A DNA stretch of 64,000 bases from Nocardioides bizhenqiangii (GTDB lineage: Bacteria; Actinomycetota; Actinomycetes; Propionibacteriales; Nocardioidaceae), in assembly GCF_034661235.1 (NCBI RefSeq), contig NZ_CP141059.1, positions 1,728,501-1,792,500 on the forward strand, in the 5' to 3' direction. This document shows positions 18,192 through 26,475 of the stretch, piece by piece. The notes under the pieces are model-generated. The model was not told the DNA's origin. It saw nothing but the letters and a program-made list of their open reading frames with translations, and ran no database searches. Made by a program: the position numbers and the translations under genes. Positions within the stretch are counted from its first letter, which is position 1. The number at the start of each line of letters is the position of its first letter.

Positions 18192-20435
18192 GTGGAGGAT
18201 TCCCTCTCGGCCGCCCCTGTGGCTATCGGGCTCGAACGTTCCTTGCTCGAGGTCAAGTTCTCGGTGCCCGAGACTCGTCCGGGCATGGTGAGTCGCACCG
18301 AAATGATCGACGCGACCCGGGCAAGTGACTGCCGGGTGGTCGGCGTGACCGCGCCCGCCGGCTATGGCAAGACAACCCTGCTCGCCCAATGGGCACTCGT
18401 GGAGGATCGTCGTGTGGCCTGGGTATCCCTGGACCGTTACGACGACGACCCCGGGGTGCTGCTCATCCTGCTGGCCTCGGCCTACGCTCGTGTTTCGCCG
18501 GGCAACGACGACCTCGTCGCCGACATGAGTGGCCTATGCGTGGACGCCCTGGGACGGGCCGCGCCCCGCCTCGCCTCGGCATTCAAGTCGAGCCCGCAGC
18601 CATTCGTGCTCATGGTGGACGACCTGCAAGAGCTGCAGACGTCGGCGTGCTACGACGCCCTGGGCGTGGCGATCTCGGGGATTCCGCAAGGCTCCCAGTG
18701 GGTCGGGGCGAGTCGGTTCGAGCAGCCCCACCTGCCTCGGCTCCGCGCCTCCGGAGACGCGTTGGAGCTCGTGGGCGACGACCTGGCCCTGGATGTGGTC
18801 GGGGCCGAGCAGGTCTTCGCCGAAGCCGACGTTGAGGTCTCCCGCGAGGTGGCGACAGAGGTGACCGGGAGGACCGAGGGTTGGCCGGCTGGTCTCTATC
18901 TGGCGGCGATGATCGCTCGCTCCGACCGCGACCAGGGGCTCTCGGTGTCCGGAGACGACCGGTACGTGGCCGACTACCTGTACCGCGAGTCCCTGATGCT
19001 GTTGCCCAAGAAGACCCAGCGCTTCCTGCGCCGGACGGCGATCCTCGACCAGATGTCCGCCCCCCTGTGCGATGCCGTCCTCGGCGAGTCCGGTAGCCAG
19101 GCCCGGCTCCGTGCGCTGGAGGCATCGAATTCGTTCCTGGTCCCGCTCGACCGTCACCGTGAGTGGTTCCGTTACCACGGGCTGTACCGGGAGTTTCTCC
19201 TCGGTGAGCTGCGACGCGTCGAGCCCGACGTCATCACCAAGCTGCACCTGCGCGCCGCTGACTGGTACCAGTCCCACGGATCCCCGACCCTGGCCATCGA
19301 GCACCTGCTGGACACCTCCGAGCACGACCGGTGCGTCCAGCTGGTCACCGAGCAGGTGCTGCCGATGTACATGGCCGGCCAAGTGCCGACCGTCCAGCGG
19401 TGGCTCTCGGCACTGGGCGAATCCGCTGTGCAGGACTACCCACCGTTGGCAGTCCTGGCCGGATGGATCAGCGCACTGACCGGGCAGACCGCGGCGGCGG
19501 AACGGTGGGCGGCGGTCATCGACGCCGCCTCGTTCGACCAGACGCCATTGGACGGCAGTGCATCGTTCAGCTCCGCCCGGGCCATGCTGCGTGCAGTCAT
19601 GTGCGCATCGGGACCCGAGCAGATGATGATCGACGCCGACGTCGCGATGGCCCAGGAGCCGGCCTGGAGCCCGTTTCGCGACACGGCGCTCGTGATGGCC
19701 GCGCACGCGCACCTGCTCGCCGGCCACGAGGCCGAGGCCGCGGCGCTGTTCGCCGAGACGATCACCGTCGGCACGAACCTCGGCAACACCGACAATCGCG
19801 TTGATGCAGCGGCCGAGCTCGCGCTGCTGGCGACGGATCACGGCAGGTGGGCCGAGGCGGCCGAACGCGTCGGCCAGGCGCTCGAAGTCATCGACGAGCA
19901 TCGACTGCAGGATTATGCCGTCAGCGTGCTCGCCTTCGCGGTGGCGGCGCGCCTGGCGGTACGCCGTGGCGATCTGGACGAGGCGGACCGACAGCTCACG
20001 CGGGCGATGCGAGCCCGACCGTCGTGCACGTTCGTGCTGCCCTTCTTGGCCGTGCGCGCCCGGCTGCAGCTCGCCAAGGTCTACTCCATCCGAGGAGACC
20101 AGGCCGCTGCTCGCCACCTGGTGCGAGAGATCGACGAGCTCCTGCTCCACCGACCCGCCCTGGGCGCGCTCGTCGACCAGGTAGCGGAGGTCCGCCAAAC
20201 GGTGGCCGCGAACGCCCAACTCGGCGCCACCGGCGCAGCACCCCTGACTGGTGCGGAGCTGCGGCTGTTGCCCTACCTTCAGACGCATCTGACGATCGCC
20301 GAGATCGGGGAACGGCTGTTCGTCAGCCGCAACACAGTCAGCTCCGAAGTGGCCTCGATCTATCGCAAGCTGGGCGTCTCCTCACGCAACAGCGCGGTAC
20401 TACAGGCCACCCGAATCGGCCTCCTCGGCGCGTGA
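18192..20435 (+). CDS. LuxR family transcriptional regulator, MalT-like ATPase
   Basis: A 747-residue signal-integrating regulator. The STAND-type ATPase has Walker A APAGYGKTT (about residue 60) and Walker B FVLMVDDLQEL. It is followed by winged-helix and TPR-like helical repeats, and a C-terminal LuxR HTH (LTIAEIGERLFVSRNTVSSEVASIYRKLGVSSRN). Family members bind an inducer and ATP, oligomerise and activate transcription. The start is uncertain: GTG 18192 fits the conserved opening EDSLSAAPVAIGLERSLLE, while the frame is open to TTG 18090. Its targets are probably nearby island genes, but no operator is visible. Confidence 0.9.
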   Translation: MEDSLSAAPVAIGLERSLLEVKFSVPETRPGMVSRTEMIDATRASDCRVVGVTAPAGYGKTTLLAQWALVEDRRVAWVSLDRYDDDPGVLLILLASAYARVSPGNDDLVADMSGLCVDALGRAAPRLASAFKSSPQPFVLMVDDLQELQTSACYDALGVAISGIPQGSQWVGASRFEQPHLPRLRASGDALELVGDDLALDVVGAEQVFAEADVEVSREVATEVTGRTEGWPAGLYLAAMIARSDRDQGLSVSGDDRYVADYLYRESLMLLPKKTQRFLRRTAILDQMSAPLCDAVLGESGSQARLRALEASNSFLVPLDRHREWFRYHGLYREFLLGELRRVEPDVITKLHLRAADWYQSHGSPTLAIEHLLDTSEHDRCVQLVTEQVLPMYMAGQVPTVQRWLSALGESAVQDYPPLAVLAGWISALTGQTAAAERWAAVIDAASFDQTPLDGSASFSSARAMLRAVMCASGPEQMMIDADVAMAQEPAWSPFRDTALVMAAHAHLLAGHEAEAAALFAETITVGTNLGNTDNRVDAAAELALLATDHGRWAEAAERVGQALEVIDEHRLQDYAVSVLAFAVAARLAVRRGDLDEADRQLTRAMRARPSCTFVLPFLAVRARLQLAKVYSIRGDQAAARHLVREIDELLLHRPALGALVDQVAEVRQTVAANAQLGATGAAPLTGAELRLLPYLQTHLTIAEIGERLFVSRNTVSSEVASIYRKLGVSSRNSAVLQATRIGLLGA

Positions 20436-20461
20436 CCGCCGTCGCCACCAGGCAGGACACC

Positions 20462-20794
20462 TCACGCGTCGTCGACGTCGTGCCCGAGCGCTAGCGCCAG
20501 TTTCGGGGCTGCCGCCACCACGCACGGCAGCCCTACCACCGGTAGAACTGCCACCAACACCTCCACGATCTCGGCAGCCGTCGCACCCGCATTGATCGCA
20601 GCATCCGCCTGGGCGCCGAACGAAGGCACGGCCCCACCGACCGCAACTAGGGCGGCGAGCCGTACCAGGGCCAGCGACCTCGGATCGAGGATGGCAGCGG
20701 GCCCCTCGAACTGGGGGTCGGAGCCGCAGAGGACCTCCGCCACCACCCGCTCGTCGTGGAGGGAGAGGCGGCGCAACAGGTCGGTGTAGTCCAA
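20462..20794 (-). CDS. Carboxymuconolactone decarboxylase-fold protein, second copy
   Basis: A 110-residue helical protein: LVRLAALVAVGGAVPSFGAQADAAINAGATAAEIVEVLVAVLPVVG is the CMD/AhpD core, again without the CxxC motif. The start is TTG 20794, preceded by AAGAAGGAA at the right distance; the upstream extension (to 20908) is Arg-rich and unlike the family. It is convergent with the LuxR gene and divergent from DUF1254. Together with 13107-13442 it makes two cysteine-poor paralogues in one island. Function unknown. Confidence 0.83.
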   Translation of the reverse strand: MDYTDLLRRLSLHDERVVAEVLCGSDPQFEGPAAILDPRSLALVRLAALVAVGGAVPSFGAQADAAINAGATAAEIVEVLVAVLPVVGLPCVVAAAPKLALALGHDVDDA

Positions 20795-21082
20795 CGGAAG
20801 TTCCTTCTTTCGGGGCAGCACGCAGACCCGGGGGGCTGGCTGGTCCCCCCGTTTTCGGACTCGTCGACGCCATTGAACGGCCGCGCTGCCTGCGTGCGCA
20901 TCACTCACATGATGTGAAACGCCATCCGTGTGGCGGTGGAGCGAAATGTGATCAGTCAGGGCGACGATCCGGAGGCGGACGTTCGTTTGTCGAGGCTCCG
21001 CTTCACACGATCAGGGTGATGACCGGAGCGGCGACCGAGCCTACGTTCCAAATAACCGAGCCCTGAACCTGAGGAGACCACG
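20795..21082. other. Divergent intergenic region
   Basis: A 288-base region between the CMD-like gene (minus) and the DUF1254 gene (plus), presumably holding both promoters. GAGGAGACC lies just before the ATG at 21083. No gene or strong palindrome was recognised. Confidence 0.45.
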
Positions 21083-22651
21083 ATGCCCGCCGATGTGACC
21101 AATACGCCTGTGCCCGCAGCGATCACGACTCCGGCCCAGGTGGGGTCTGGGATCGGAACCCTGGAGTTCACCGACGGCTACCCGACCGCGGGGACCGCGG
21201 AGAAGGTCCGCGACCACCTCGACTACCTGCACGGTGTCGAGACGTTCATGAACACGATCCAGGGGGTGTCCCTTTACGCCATGCGGGAGGGGTTCCTGGA
21301 GGCCGGGGTCATGGACGGCGACGTGCTGATCTTCTCCGAGCTGATGGACTCCCGGTCGCTGTTCCTGACCGCGAATGCCGACACGGTGTACTACATCTCC
21401 TTCCTTGACCTGTCCGACGGCCCCTTGGTTTTGGAAACACCCCCGGACGCGTTGGGCCTCATCGACGACATCTGGTTCCGCTGGGTCACCGACTTCGGAC
21501 TGCCCGGCCCGGACCGCGGCCAGGGAGGCACCTACCTGCTGGTCGGCCCCGGCTACGACGGTCCGCTGCCCGAGGGTGGCTACCACGTCCGGCACTCTCG
21601 CACCAACCACGTATGGCTGGGCGCCCGCTCGTTCATCAACGAGAACCCGGGCATGGACCCCGGCCCGACCGTCGACGTGATCAAAGAGCGGCTGAAGATC
21701 TACCCCTATACACCGGGCGGTGTGGGCAGCAGCATCGGCGCTTTCCTGACCGGGAAGGGGCCGCTCGGCCAGCCAGCCACTGCGCAGAGTCCCCGGTTCG
21801 TGGAGGGCACCGGCCTGGCGTTCAACACGATCCCGCCCAACGACTTCGGCCACTACGAGATGCTCGATGCCCTCGTCCAGCTGGAGCCGGCCGAGGCGCT
21901 CGACACCGAGGTGGCCGGTCAGTTCGCCGCCCTCGGGATCGTCAAGGACGCGAAGTTCGCACCCGATGATCGGCTGCGGAAGGTCCTCGACGACGCGGTG
22001 GCCGCTGGCAATGCTGCGTCCCGGACCCTCGGGATGGGCGCCCACCCGACCGAAGGCTTCCGCTACTACGACCATGACTCCGCATGGTGGAACATGCTGT
22101 TCGTCGGTGGGTTCGAGTTCACCAACCCGCCGCCAAACATCACTGCCGAAGGAGTGCAGCCCTTCCCGAACAAGGGGGCGCGGCGACTGCACTCGCGCAC
22201 GTCGTTCTTCTACGCCGCGACCGGGATCACCCCCGCCATGTGCATGCGGTTGACCGGCGTCGGCTCGCAGTACATGTTCGCCAATCTCGACGCCGCCGGC
22301 GACCCATTCGACGGCGGCAAGACCTATCGGCTGAGGCTGCCCAAGGACATCCCGGCGGCCAGGTTCTGGTCGCTCACGCTCTATGACAACCAGACCCGCT
22401 CCATGCTGCAGACCGAGCAGCTCTACCCACGGGCCGGAAGCCAGGAGTACCCCTCACCCGCCGCCGAAGCCGAGCCCGACGGCAGCACCGTCATCCACTT
22501 CTCACCCACTCGACCCGACGACGTGCCGCCGGGCAACTGGGTCCAGACCGACCCCGAACGAGGCTGGTTCGTCATCCTGCGCCTGTACAGCCCGCTTCAG
22601 CCGTTCTTCGACAAGTCCTGGCGAGTCGGCGAGATCGAACCGGTGGCGTAG
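21083..22651 (+). CDS. DUF1254/DUF1214 domain protein
   Basis: A 522-residue protein with an N-terminal DUF1254 (TANADTVYYISFLDLSDGPLVLE is characteristic) and a C-terminal DUF1214 (KTYRLRLPKDIPAARFWSLTLYDNQTRSML ... GNWVQTDPERGWFVILRLYSP). Many relatives are exported, but this one has no obvious signal peptide, starting with a polar Pro/Thr-rich tail. It is widespread in actinobacteria and proteobacteria, with no proven activity. It is followed after 56 bases by the ZIP gene. Confidence 0.9.
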   Translation: MPADVTNTPVPAAITTPAQVGSGIGTLEFTDGYPTAGTAEKVRDHLDYLHGVETFMNTIQGVSLYAMREGFLEAGVMDGDVLIFSELMDSRSLFLTANADTVYYISFLDLSDGPLVLETPPDALGLIDDIWFRWVTDFGLPGPDRGQGGTYLLVGPGYDGPLPEGGYHVRHSRTNHVWLGARSFINENPGMDPGPTVDVIKERLKIYPYTPGGVGSSIGAFLTGKGPLGQPATAQSPRFVEGTGLAFNTIPPNDFGHYEMLDALVQLEPAEALDTEVAGQFAALGIVKDAKFAPDDRLRKVLDDAVAAGNAASRTLGMGAHPTEGFRYYDHDSAWWNMLFVGGFEFTNPPPNITAEGVQPFPNKGARRLHSRTSFFYAATGITPAMCMRLTGVGSQYMFANLDAAGDPFDGGKTYRLRLPKDIPAARFWSLTLYDNQTRSMLQTEQLYPRAGSQEYPSPAAEAEPDGSTVIHFSPTRPDDVPPGNWVQTDPERGWFVILRLYSPLQPFFDKSWRVGEIEPVA

Positions 22652-22659
22652 ACCCTCCG

Positions 22660-22686
22660 GCCGGATATCCCTCCTGCCGGATATCC
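22660..22686. repeat. Direct repeat of GCCGGATATCC before the ZIP gene
   Basis: Two exact copies of GCCGGATATCC (22660-22670, 22676-22686) are separated by 5 bases; each contains the palindrome GGATATCC. They sit 22-48 bases before the ZIP transporter ATG, a position suited to a regulator binding two helical turns apart. Could be a metal-responsive operator (inference). Confidence 0.5.
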
Positions 22687-22707
22687 ACGTAGCGAAGAGG
22701 GGTCAAC

Positions 22708-23460
22708 ATGGGTGAGGCATTCGTCTGGGGGCTGGTCGCCAGCACCTCTCTGGTGATCGGCGCGCTCTTCGCGTTCTGGTTCCATATCAGCCTCCGGGCG
22801 ATCGGCCTGATCATGGGCTTCGGTGCCGGCGTACTGATCAGCGCAGTGTCGTTCGACCTGATCGAAGAAGCGGCCGAGACGTCCCTGGGCTCCGGCTGGG
22901 TCGCCGCGGGGGTGTTCGCCGGCTGTTTGGTCTTCTTCGGCGGAGATCGGCTCATCGACCGGCTCGGCGGCGGCGGACGCAAGGACGCCACAGGCGGTGA
23001 GGACGCCACGGACGGGGAAGAGGAGGGCGGCTCCGCGCTGCCCATCGTGCTCGGCACCGTGCTCGACGGGATACCGGAGTCGATGGTGATCGGTCTGACG
23101 ATCTACGAGGGCGGAGCGGTGGGCGCCGCCTATCTGGCCGCGGTCTTCCTGTCCAACCTGCCCGAGTCCATCTCGGCCACCACCGGCCTCCTGAAGGGAG
23201 GCTGGAAGAAGTCCCGGCTCCTATGGATGTGGATCGGGATCGCCGTGATCTCCGGCCTCTCCTCCCTCACCGGCTACGCGGTCTTCCAGGACTCCTCAGA
23301 CGACACCGTCGCCTTCGTCCTGGCGTTCGCCGCGGGCGCGATCCTCACCATGCTCGCCAACACGATGATGCCCGAGGCATTCAAGCACGGCGGCAAGCTG
23401 GCCGGGGTCATCACCACGCTCGGTTTCGTAGTCGCCTACTCGATCCACGCGCTCGCGTGA
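22708..23460 (+). CDS. ZIP family metal transporter
   Basis: A 250-residue membrane protein with about eight hydrophobic segments and a variable charged loop (residues 85-108, rich in Asp/Glu/Gly). The family signature in the fourth segment is present as LDGIPESMVIG; the His that often opens this motif in ZIP proteins (HNxPEG) is Asp here, as in some actinobacterial homologues. The second signature is SNLPESIS. It probably takes up zinc or another divalent metal. GAGGGG precedes the ATG. Confidence 0.88.
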   Translation: MGEAFVWGLVASTSLVIGALFAFWFHISLRAIGLIMGFGAGVLISAVSFDLIEEAAETSLGSGWVAAGVFAGCLVFFGGDRLIDRLGGGGRKDATGGEDATDGEEEGGSALPIVLGTVLDGIPESMVIGLTIYEGGAVGAAYLAAVFLSNLPESISATTGLLKGGWKKSRLLWMWIGIAVISGLSSLTGYAVFQDSSDDTVAFVLAFAAGAILTMLANTMMPEAFKHGGKLAGVITTLGFVVAYSIHALA

Positions 23461-23526
23461 GCCGCCAACTCACCGCGACGTACCGCGACAACGACGGCGG
23501 GACGAGATCCCTCAGGAGGGCTCACG

Positions 23527-24120
23527 ATGGCCGACGAGAATGAGCCAGGTCCTGCACCGTCATCAGCGACTGACGCACACAGGGACGGGATGACGAGCGT
23601 CCGCGCTGAGTTGTCGCCGGCCAGGCGACGTCGCCTCATCGGTCGCGGCCTGCTCAAAGCGGCGGCCTCGACCTTGGTGCTGGTGGTGTTGTACTTCGTC
23701 TCACCGCTCGAGCGCGTGGACGGTGTCCCCGTGGGCGTGTCTCTCGTCGTCGGGCTGCTGTTACTCCTCGGCGTGTGCACATGGCAGATACGTGCGATCC
23801 CGCGGGCAGCCCACCCGGGGGTGCGTGCGATCGAAGCGCTAGCAATCACCGCACCGCTATTCCTCTTGCTGTTCGCGGCGGCCTACTTCGTCATGGCACA
23901 AGACGATCCCGAGAGCTTCAACGTCCAAGGATTGACGCGGTCAGATGCGCTGTACTTCACGGTCACGGTCTTCGCGACCGTCGGCTTCGGCGACATCTCG
24001 GCCACCAGTCAGATCGCGCGACGTCTCGTCACGGTCCAGATACTGCTGGATCTACTCGTGCTCGGCCTGGGGATCCGAGTGTTCGCCGGCGCCGTTCAAC
24101 GCGGCCGTGAACGGCAATGA
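23527..24120 (+). CDS. Potassium channel family protein
   Basis: A 197-residue membrane protein with a polar N-terminus, two helices at about 45-90, then a pore module: outer helix (ALAITAPLFLLLFAAAYFVM), P-loop with selectivity filter ATVGFGD, and inner helix (VTVQILLDLLVLGLGIRVF). The filter TVGFGD is the K+ channel signature. It lacks RCK/TrkA domains, so gating may be by voltage, pH or the membrane. It is the last intact gene of the island. Confidence 0.9.
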   Translation: MADENEPGPAPSSATDAHRDGMTSVRAELSPARRRRLIGRGLLKAAASTLVLVVLYFVSPLERVDGVPVGVSLVVGLLLLLGVCTWQIRAIPRAAHPGVRAIEALAITAPLFLLLFAAAYFVMAQDDPESFNVQGLTRSDALYFTVTVFATVGFGDISATSQIARRLVTVQILLDLLVLGLGIRVFAGAVQRGRERQ

Positions 24121-24500
24121 CCCGAATCGATTGCACCCACGCGGGATCGCTCCTAGCAGGACGCGGACGACAGCACACGGGCTCCGATCGGCGCGGAGTT
24201 GCTCGCCCGGTCGCTAGTGTGGCCTAGATGTCGCGGTACAGAGAACCGGGTGGCGAGCAGAGAACGGAGTCTGCCGCCGCTGCTCGCCGGGCCGGCCGTG
24301 GCCCAGCGTGACGTCCACGGGCAGCACGAGATGTGTCCAGGATTCGACCTGCCTCCACTTACCCTCCGGAATCAATCGGGAGCGTGACGAGTTCGTCGGA
24401 TACAGTCGGAACCGTCAGCGAGGACTCCTCCTCATCAAAACAGAGGATCCGGCTGCATCCCGCATTGATGCGTACCGGTCGGCAACGTGCCGATCCAAGC

Positions 24501-24542
24501 CAGAGGTCTCAGGTTCAAATCCGCGGCGCCACGCGGCGCCAC
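24501..24542 (+). other. tRNA 3'-end-like segment (possible old att scar)
   Basis: AGAGGTCTCAGGTTCAAATCC has the variable loop and T-loop (TTCAAAT) layout of a tRNA, and GCGGCGCCAC after it resembles an acceptor end; that 10-mer occurs twice in tandem (24523-24532, 24533-24542). The T-stem does not pair fully (only GG/CC), so it is not a functional tRNA. Confidence 0.4.
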
Positions 24543-24664
24543 TGCTCTTCGCGTTCGCACTCGACTGCGGCTTGTTCTCTCCCTTGCATGTTGTCCGGGG
24601 CAAACACGGTGTGGGGTCAGGCGAGCCCCAGATGGTGACTCGCAAAGTCCGGCGATTAGGTCAC

Positions 24665-24682
24665 GCATTGGTCACGGATTGA
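24665..24682. repeat. Subterminal repeat, right copy
   Basis: GCATTGGTCACGGATTGA, the fused version of the two pieces at 8949-8979. Its location about 100 bases inside the right att repeat mirrors the left copy, about 60 bases inside. Confidence 0.55.
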
Positions 24683-24778
24683 GTGACGGCCACTGAAAGC
24701 CAGTCACGACGGGTGAGTGATGTATGCCCAGGTCAGGGGGCATTTCTGAGAGCTTGCGAAAGTTGGTGAAAGTGCTCG

Positions 24779-24822
24779 TGTTAATCGGAGGGTTGTTGGT
24801 TCGAGTCCAACCGGGGGAGCCA
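24779..24822 (+). repeat. attR-like direct repeat (tRNA-Asn 3' half)
   Basis: A copy of tRNA-Asn from the anticodon loop to CCA with one change relative to 8844-8887; the last 37 bases are identical. There is no 5' half, so it is not a tRNA gene. It marks the right island junction. Confidence 0.88.
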
Positions 24823-24825
24823 GAC

Positions 24826-24865
24826 GACGGGCCCCTGATCTGCGCGAGCAGGTCAGGGGCCCGTC
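24826..24865. terminator. Hairpin terminator, probably the original tRNA-Asn terminator
   Basis: A perfect 13-bp inverted repeat, GACGGGCCCCTGA and TCAGGGGCCCGTC, with a 14-base loop, lying between the att copy and the convergent FAD oxidoreductase stop. It can serve both strands. Confidence 0.75.
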
Positions 24866-24873
24866 TCCGTTGG

Positions 24874-26475
24874 TCAGCGGGGGAGGTCGCGCAGGATCCG
24901 CTGGCTGGCGAGCTTGCCGGGAGCACCGATCACGCAGCCGCCGGGGTGGGTGCCCGACCCGCACTGGTAGTAGCCGTCGATCGGCGTGGCGTACTGGCTC
25001 CAGCCCGGCGCGGGGCGGAAGAAGTACATCTGCGGCGCCAGGAACTCGCCGGCGAAGATGTTGCCCTCGGTGAGCCCGGTGCGGGTCTCGATGTCGACGG
25101 GCGTGACCACCTCGCGGTGCAGCACCAGGTCGCCGAAGCCCGGGAAGTGCGACTCGAGCACGGCCTGCGCCTTGTCGCCGAAGGCGTCGCGCTCGGTCTC
25201 CCAGTCGCTGCCCTTCAGCTCGTACGGCGCGTACTGCACGAAGCAGGACATGACGTGCTTGCCCGGCGGGGCCATGTCGGGGTCCACGACAGACTGGATC
25301 GCGGCGTCCATGTAGGGCCGCTCGGAGTACCAGCCGTACTTGGCGGCGTCGAAGGCGCGCTCGACGTACTCGATGGTGGGGCCGATGTTGAGGAAGCCGC
25401 CGTAGTGGTCGACGGTATCCGGCAGGGCCGGAAATACCGGCAGCCCGTCGAGGGCGAAGTTGACCTTGGCCGAGACCCCCCGGAACTTCATCCGCCGCAC
25501 GTTGTCGACCAGGTCGAGCGGGAGCTCGCGGGGCTCCACGAGGTCGAGGAAGGTGCGCCGCGGGTCCAGCGCCGAGACCACGACCGGCGCCCGGAACTCG
25601 GTGCCGTCGTCCAGGACGACGCCGACCGCGCGGCCGTTGTCGGTCAGCACGGAGGCCACCGGTGCGCCCAGCCGGATCTCGGCGCCGTAGGCCCGCGCCG
25701 CCCGGGCCAGCACCTGGGTGAAGCCGCCGTTGCCGCCCTTGTGGAAGGCCCACGAGCCGAGGTGGCCGTCGTGCTCACCCATCTTGTGGAAGAGCAGCAC
25801 CAGGCCGGAGCCCGGCGACATCGGCCCGACCTTCGAGCCGATGATGGAGGACGACGCGTGGTAGCCCTTGATCGCCTCGTGCTCGAAGTAGTCGTCGAGC
25901 AAGTCGGCGGCGCTGCCGGTCAGCAACCGAACGACGTCGTGCATCGTCTTCCGGTCGACACCCTTGAGGTGGTCGACGAGCCACTTCACGTCGACGGCGT
26001 CGTCGGGGTCGCTGCCGAAGATGTTGGGAGGGGGGTTGTCGAAGAGCGGGCGGATCGCCCGGCACACCCGGTCGAGGTCGTGGTGGTAGCGCTCGTAGGC
26101 GTCGGCATCGCGCGGCGAGTGCCGGCGGATCTCCTGGATGTTCTGGGCGTGGTCGTCGCCGAACAGCAGGTAGTCGCCGTCGCCGGTGGGGTGGAACGAC
26201 GACGGCATCATCAGCGGCAGGAAGCCGTGCTTCACCAGGTCGAGCTCGTGGATGATCTCCGGCCGCAGCAGGCTCAGCGCGTACGAGAACGTCGTGAACG
26301 AGAACCCGGGCATCAGCTCCTCGGTGATGGCGGCGCCGCCGACGAGGTCGTTCTTCTCCAGCACCAGGGTGCGCAGCCCGGCTTTGCCGAGGTACGCCGC
26401 GTTGGTGAGGCCGTTGTGACCGCCACCCACGACGATCGCGTCGAAGTCGTGCGAGCTCATGCCTTCCTCACTCAT
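24874..26475 (-). CDS. FAD-dependent oxidoreductase, phytoene-desaturase-like
   Basis: A 533-residue flavoprotein of the NAD(P)/FAD amine-oxidase/CrtI superfamily. An N-terminal Rossmann motif, VVGGGHNGLTNAAYLGKAG, is followed by LEKNDLVGGAA. A C-terminal FAD motif (TEGNIFAGEF ... GTHPGGCVIGAPGKLAS) closes the fold. It is too short and divergent to be called a carotenoid enzyme; bacterial relatives of this subgroup sit in varied catabolic clusters. It overlaps the upstream aminomethyltransferase by 8 bases, so one message encodes both. An ATG at 26460 after GAGGAAGG is an alternative start. It probably oxidises a C-N or C-C bond of the cluster's substrate (inference). Confidence 0.88.
   Translation of the reverse strand: MSEEGMSSHDFDAIVVGGGHNGLTNAAYLGKAGLRTLVLEKNDLVGGAAITEELMPGFSFTTFSYALSLLRPEIIHELDLVKHGFLPLMMPSSFHPTGDGDYLLFGDDHAQNIQEIRRHSPRDADAYERYHHDLDRVCRAIRPLFDNPPPNIFGSDPDDAVDVKWLVDHLKGVDRKTMHDVVRLLTGSAADLLDDYFEHEAIKGYHASSSIIGSKVGPMSPGSGLVLLFHKMGEHDGHLGSWAFHKGGNGGFTQVLARAARAYGAEIRLGAPVASVLTDNGRAVGVVLDDGTEFRAPVVVSALDPRRTFLDLVEPRELPLDLVDNVRRMKFRGVSAKVNFALDGLPVFPALPDTVDHYGGFLNIGPTIEYVERAFDAAKYGWYSERPYMDAAIQSVVDPDMAPPGKHVMSCFVQYAPYELKGSDWETERDAFGDKAQAVLESHFPGFGDLVLHREVVTPVDIETRTGLTEGNIFAGEFLAPQMYFFRPAPGWSQYATPIDGYYQCGSGTHPGGCVIGAPGKLASQRILRDLPR

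Larger units (their letters stand above)
24121..24778. other. Non-coding, eroded right end of the island
   Basis: About 660 bases without a credible gene. Short frames here have no ribosome-binding site or family match. The stretch holds a tRNA-3'-end-like segment (24501-24542) and the right subterminal repeat (24665-24682). The irregular composition and att-like pieces suggest serial insertion and decay. Confidence 0.55.
8844..24822. mobile_element. Integrated genomic island at tRNA-Asn (integrase not found)
   Basis: The segment is bounded by 44-bp direct repeats (one mismatch) that correspond to the tRNA-Asn 3' half, the usual attachment site of tyrosine-recombinase elements. The tRNA stays intact at the left. 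At the right the repeat is followed by a perfect hairpin that probably was the tRNA's original terminator. Inside are about a dozen intact genes, mostly membrane proteins, plus fragments of cls, LURP-one and sulfatase genes. No integrase, relaxase or phage gene is recognisable, so the element is probably immobile or a decayed remnant. The boundaries are seen directly; the history is inference. Confidence 0.8.

Noticed and set aside
24415..24645. Minus-strand ORF with GFEPETSGL
   Set aside because: Typical translation of a tRNA-3'-end-like sequence, not a protein.
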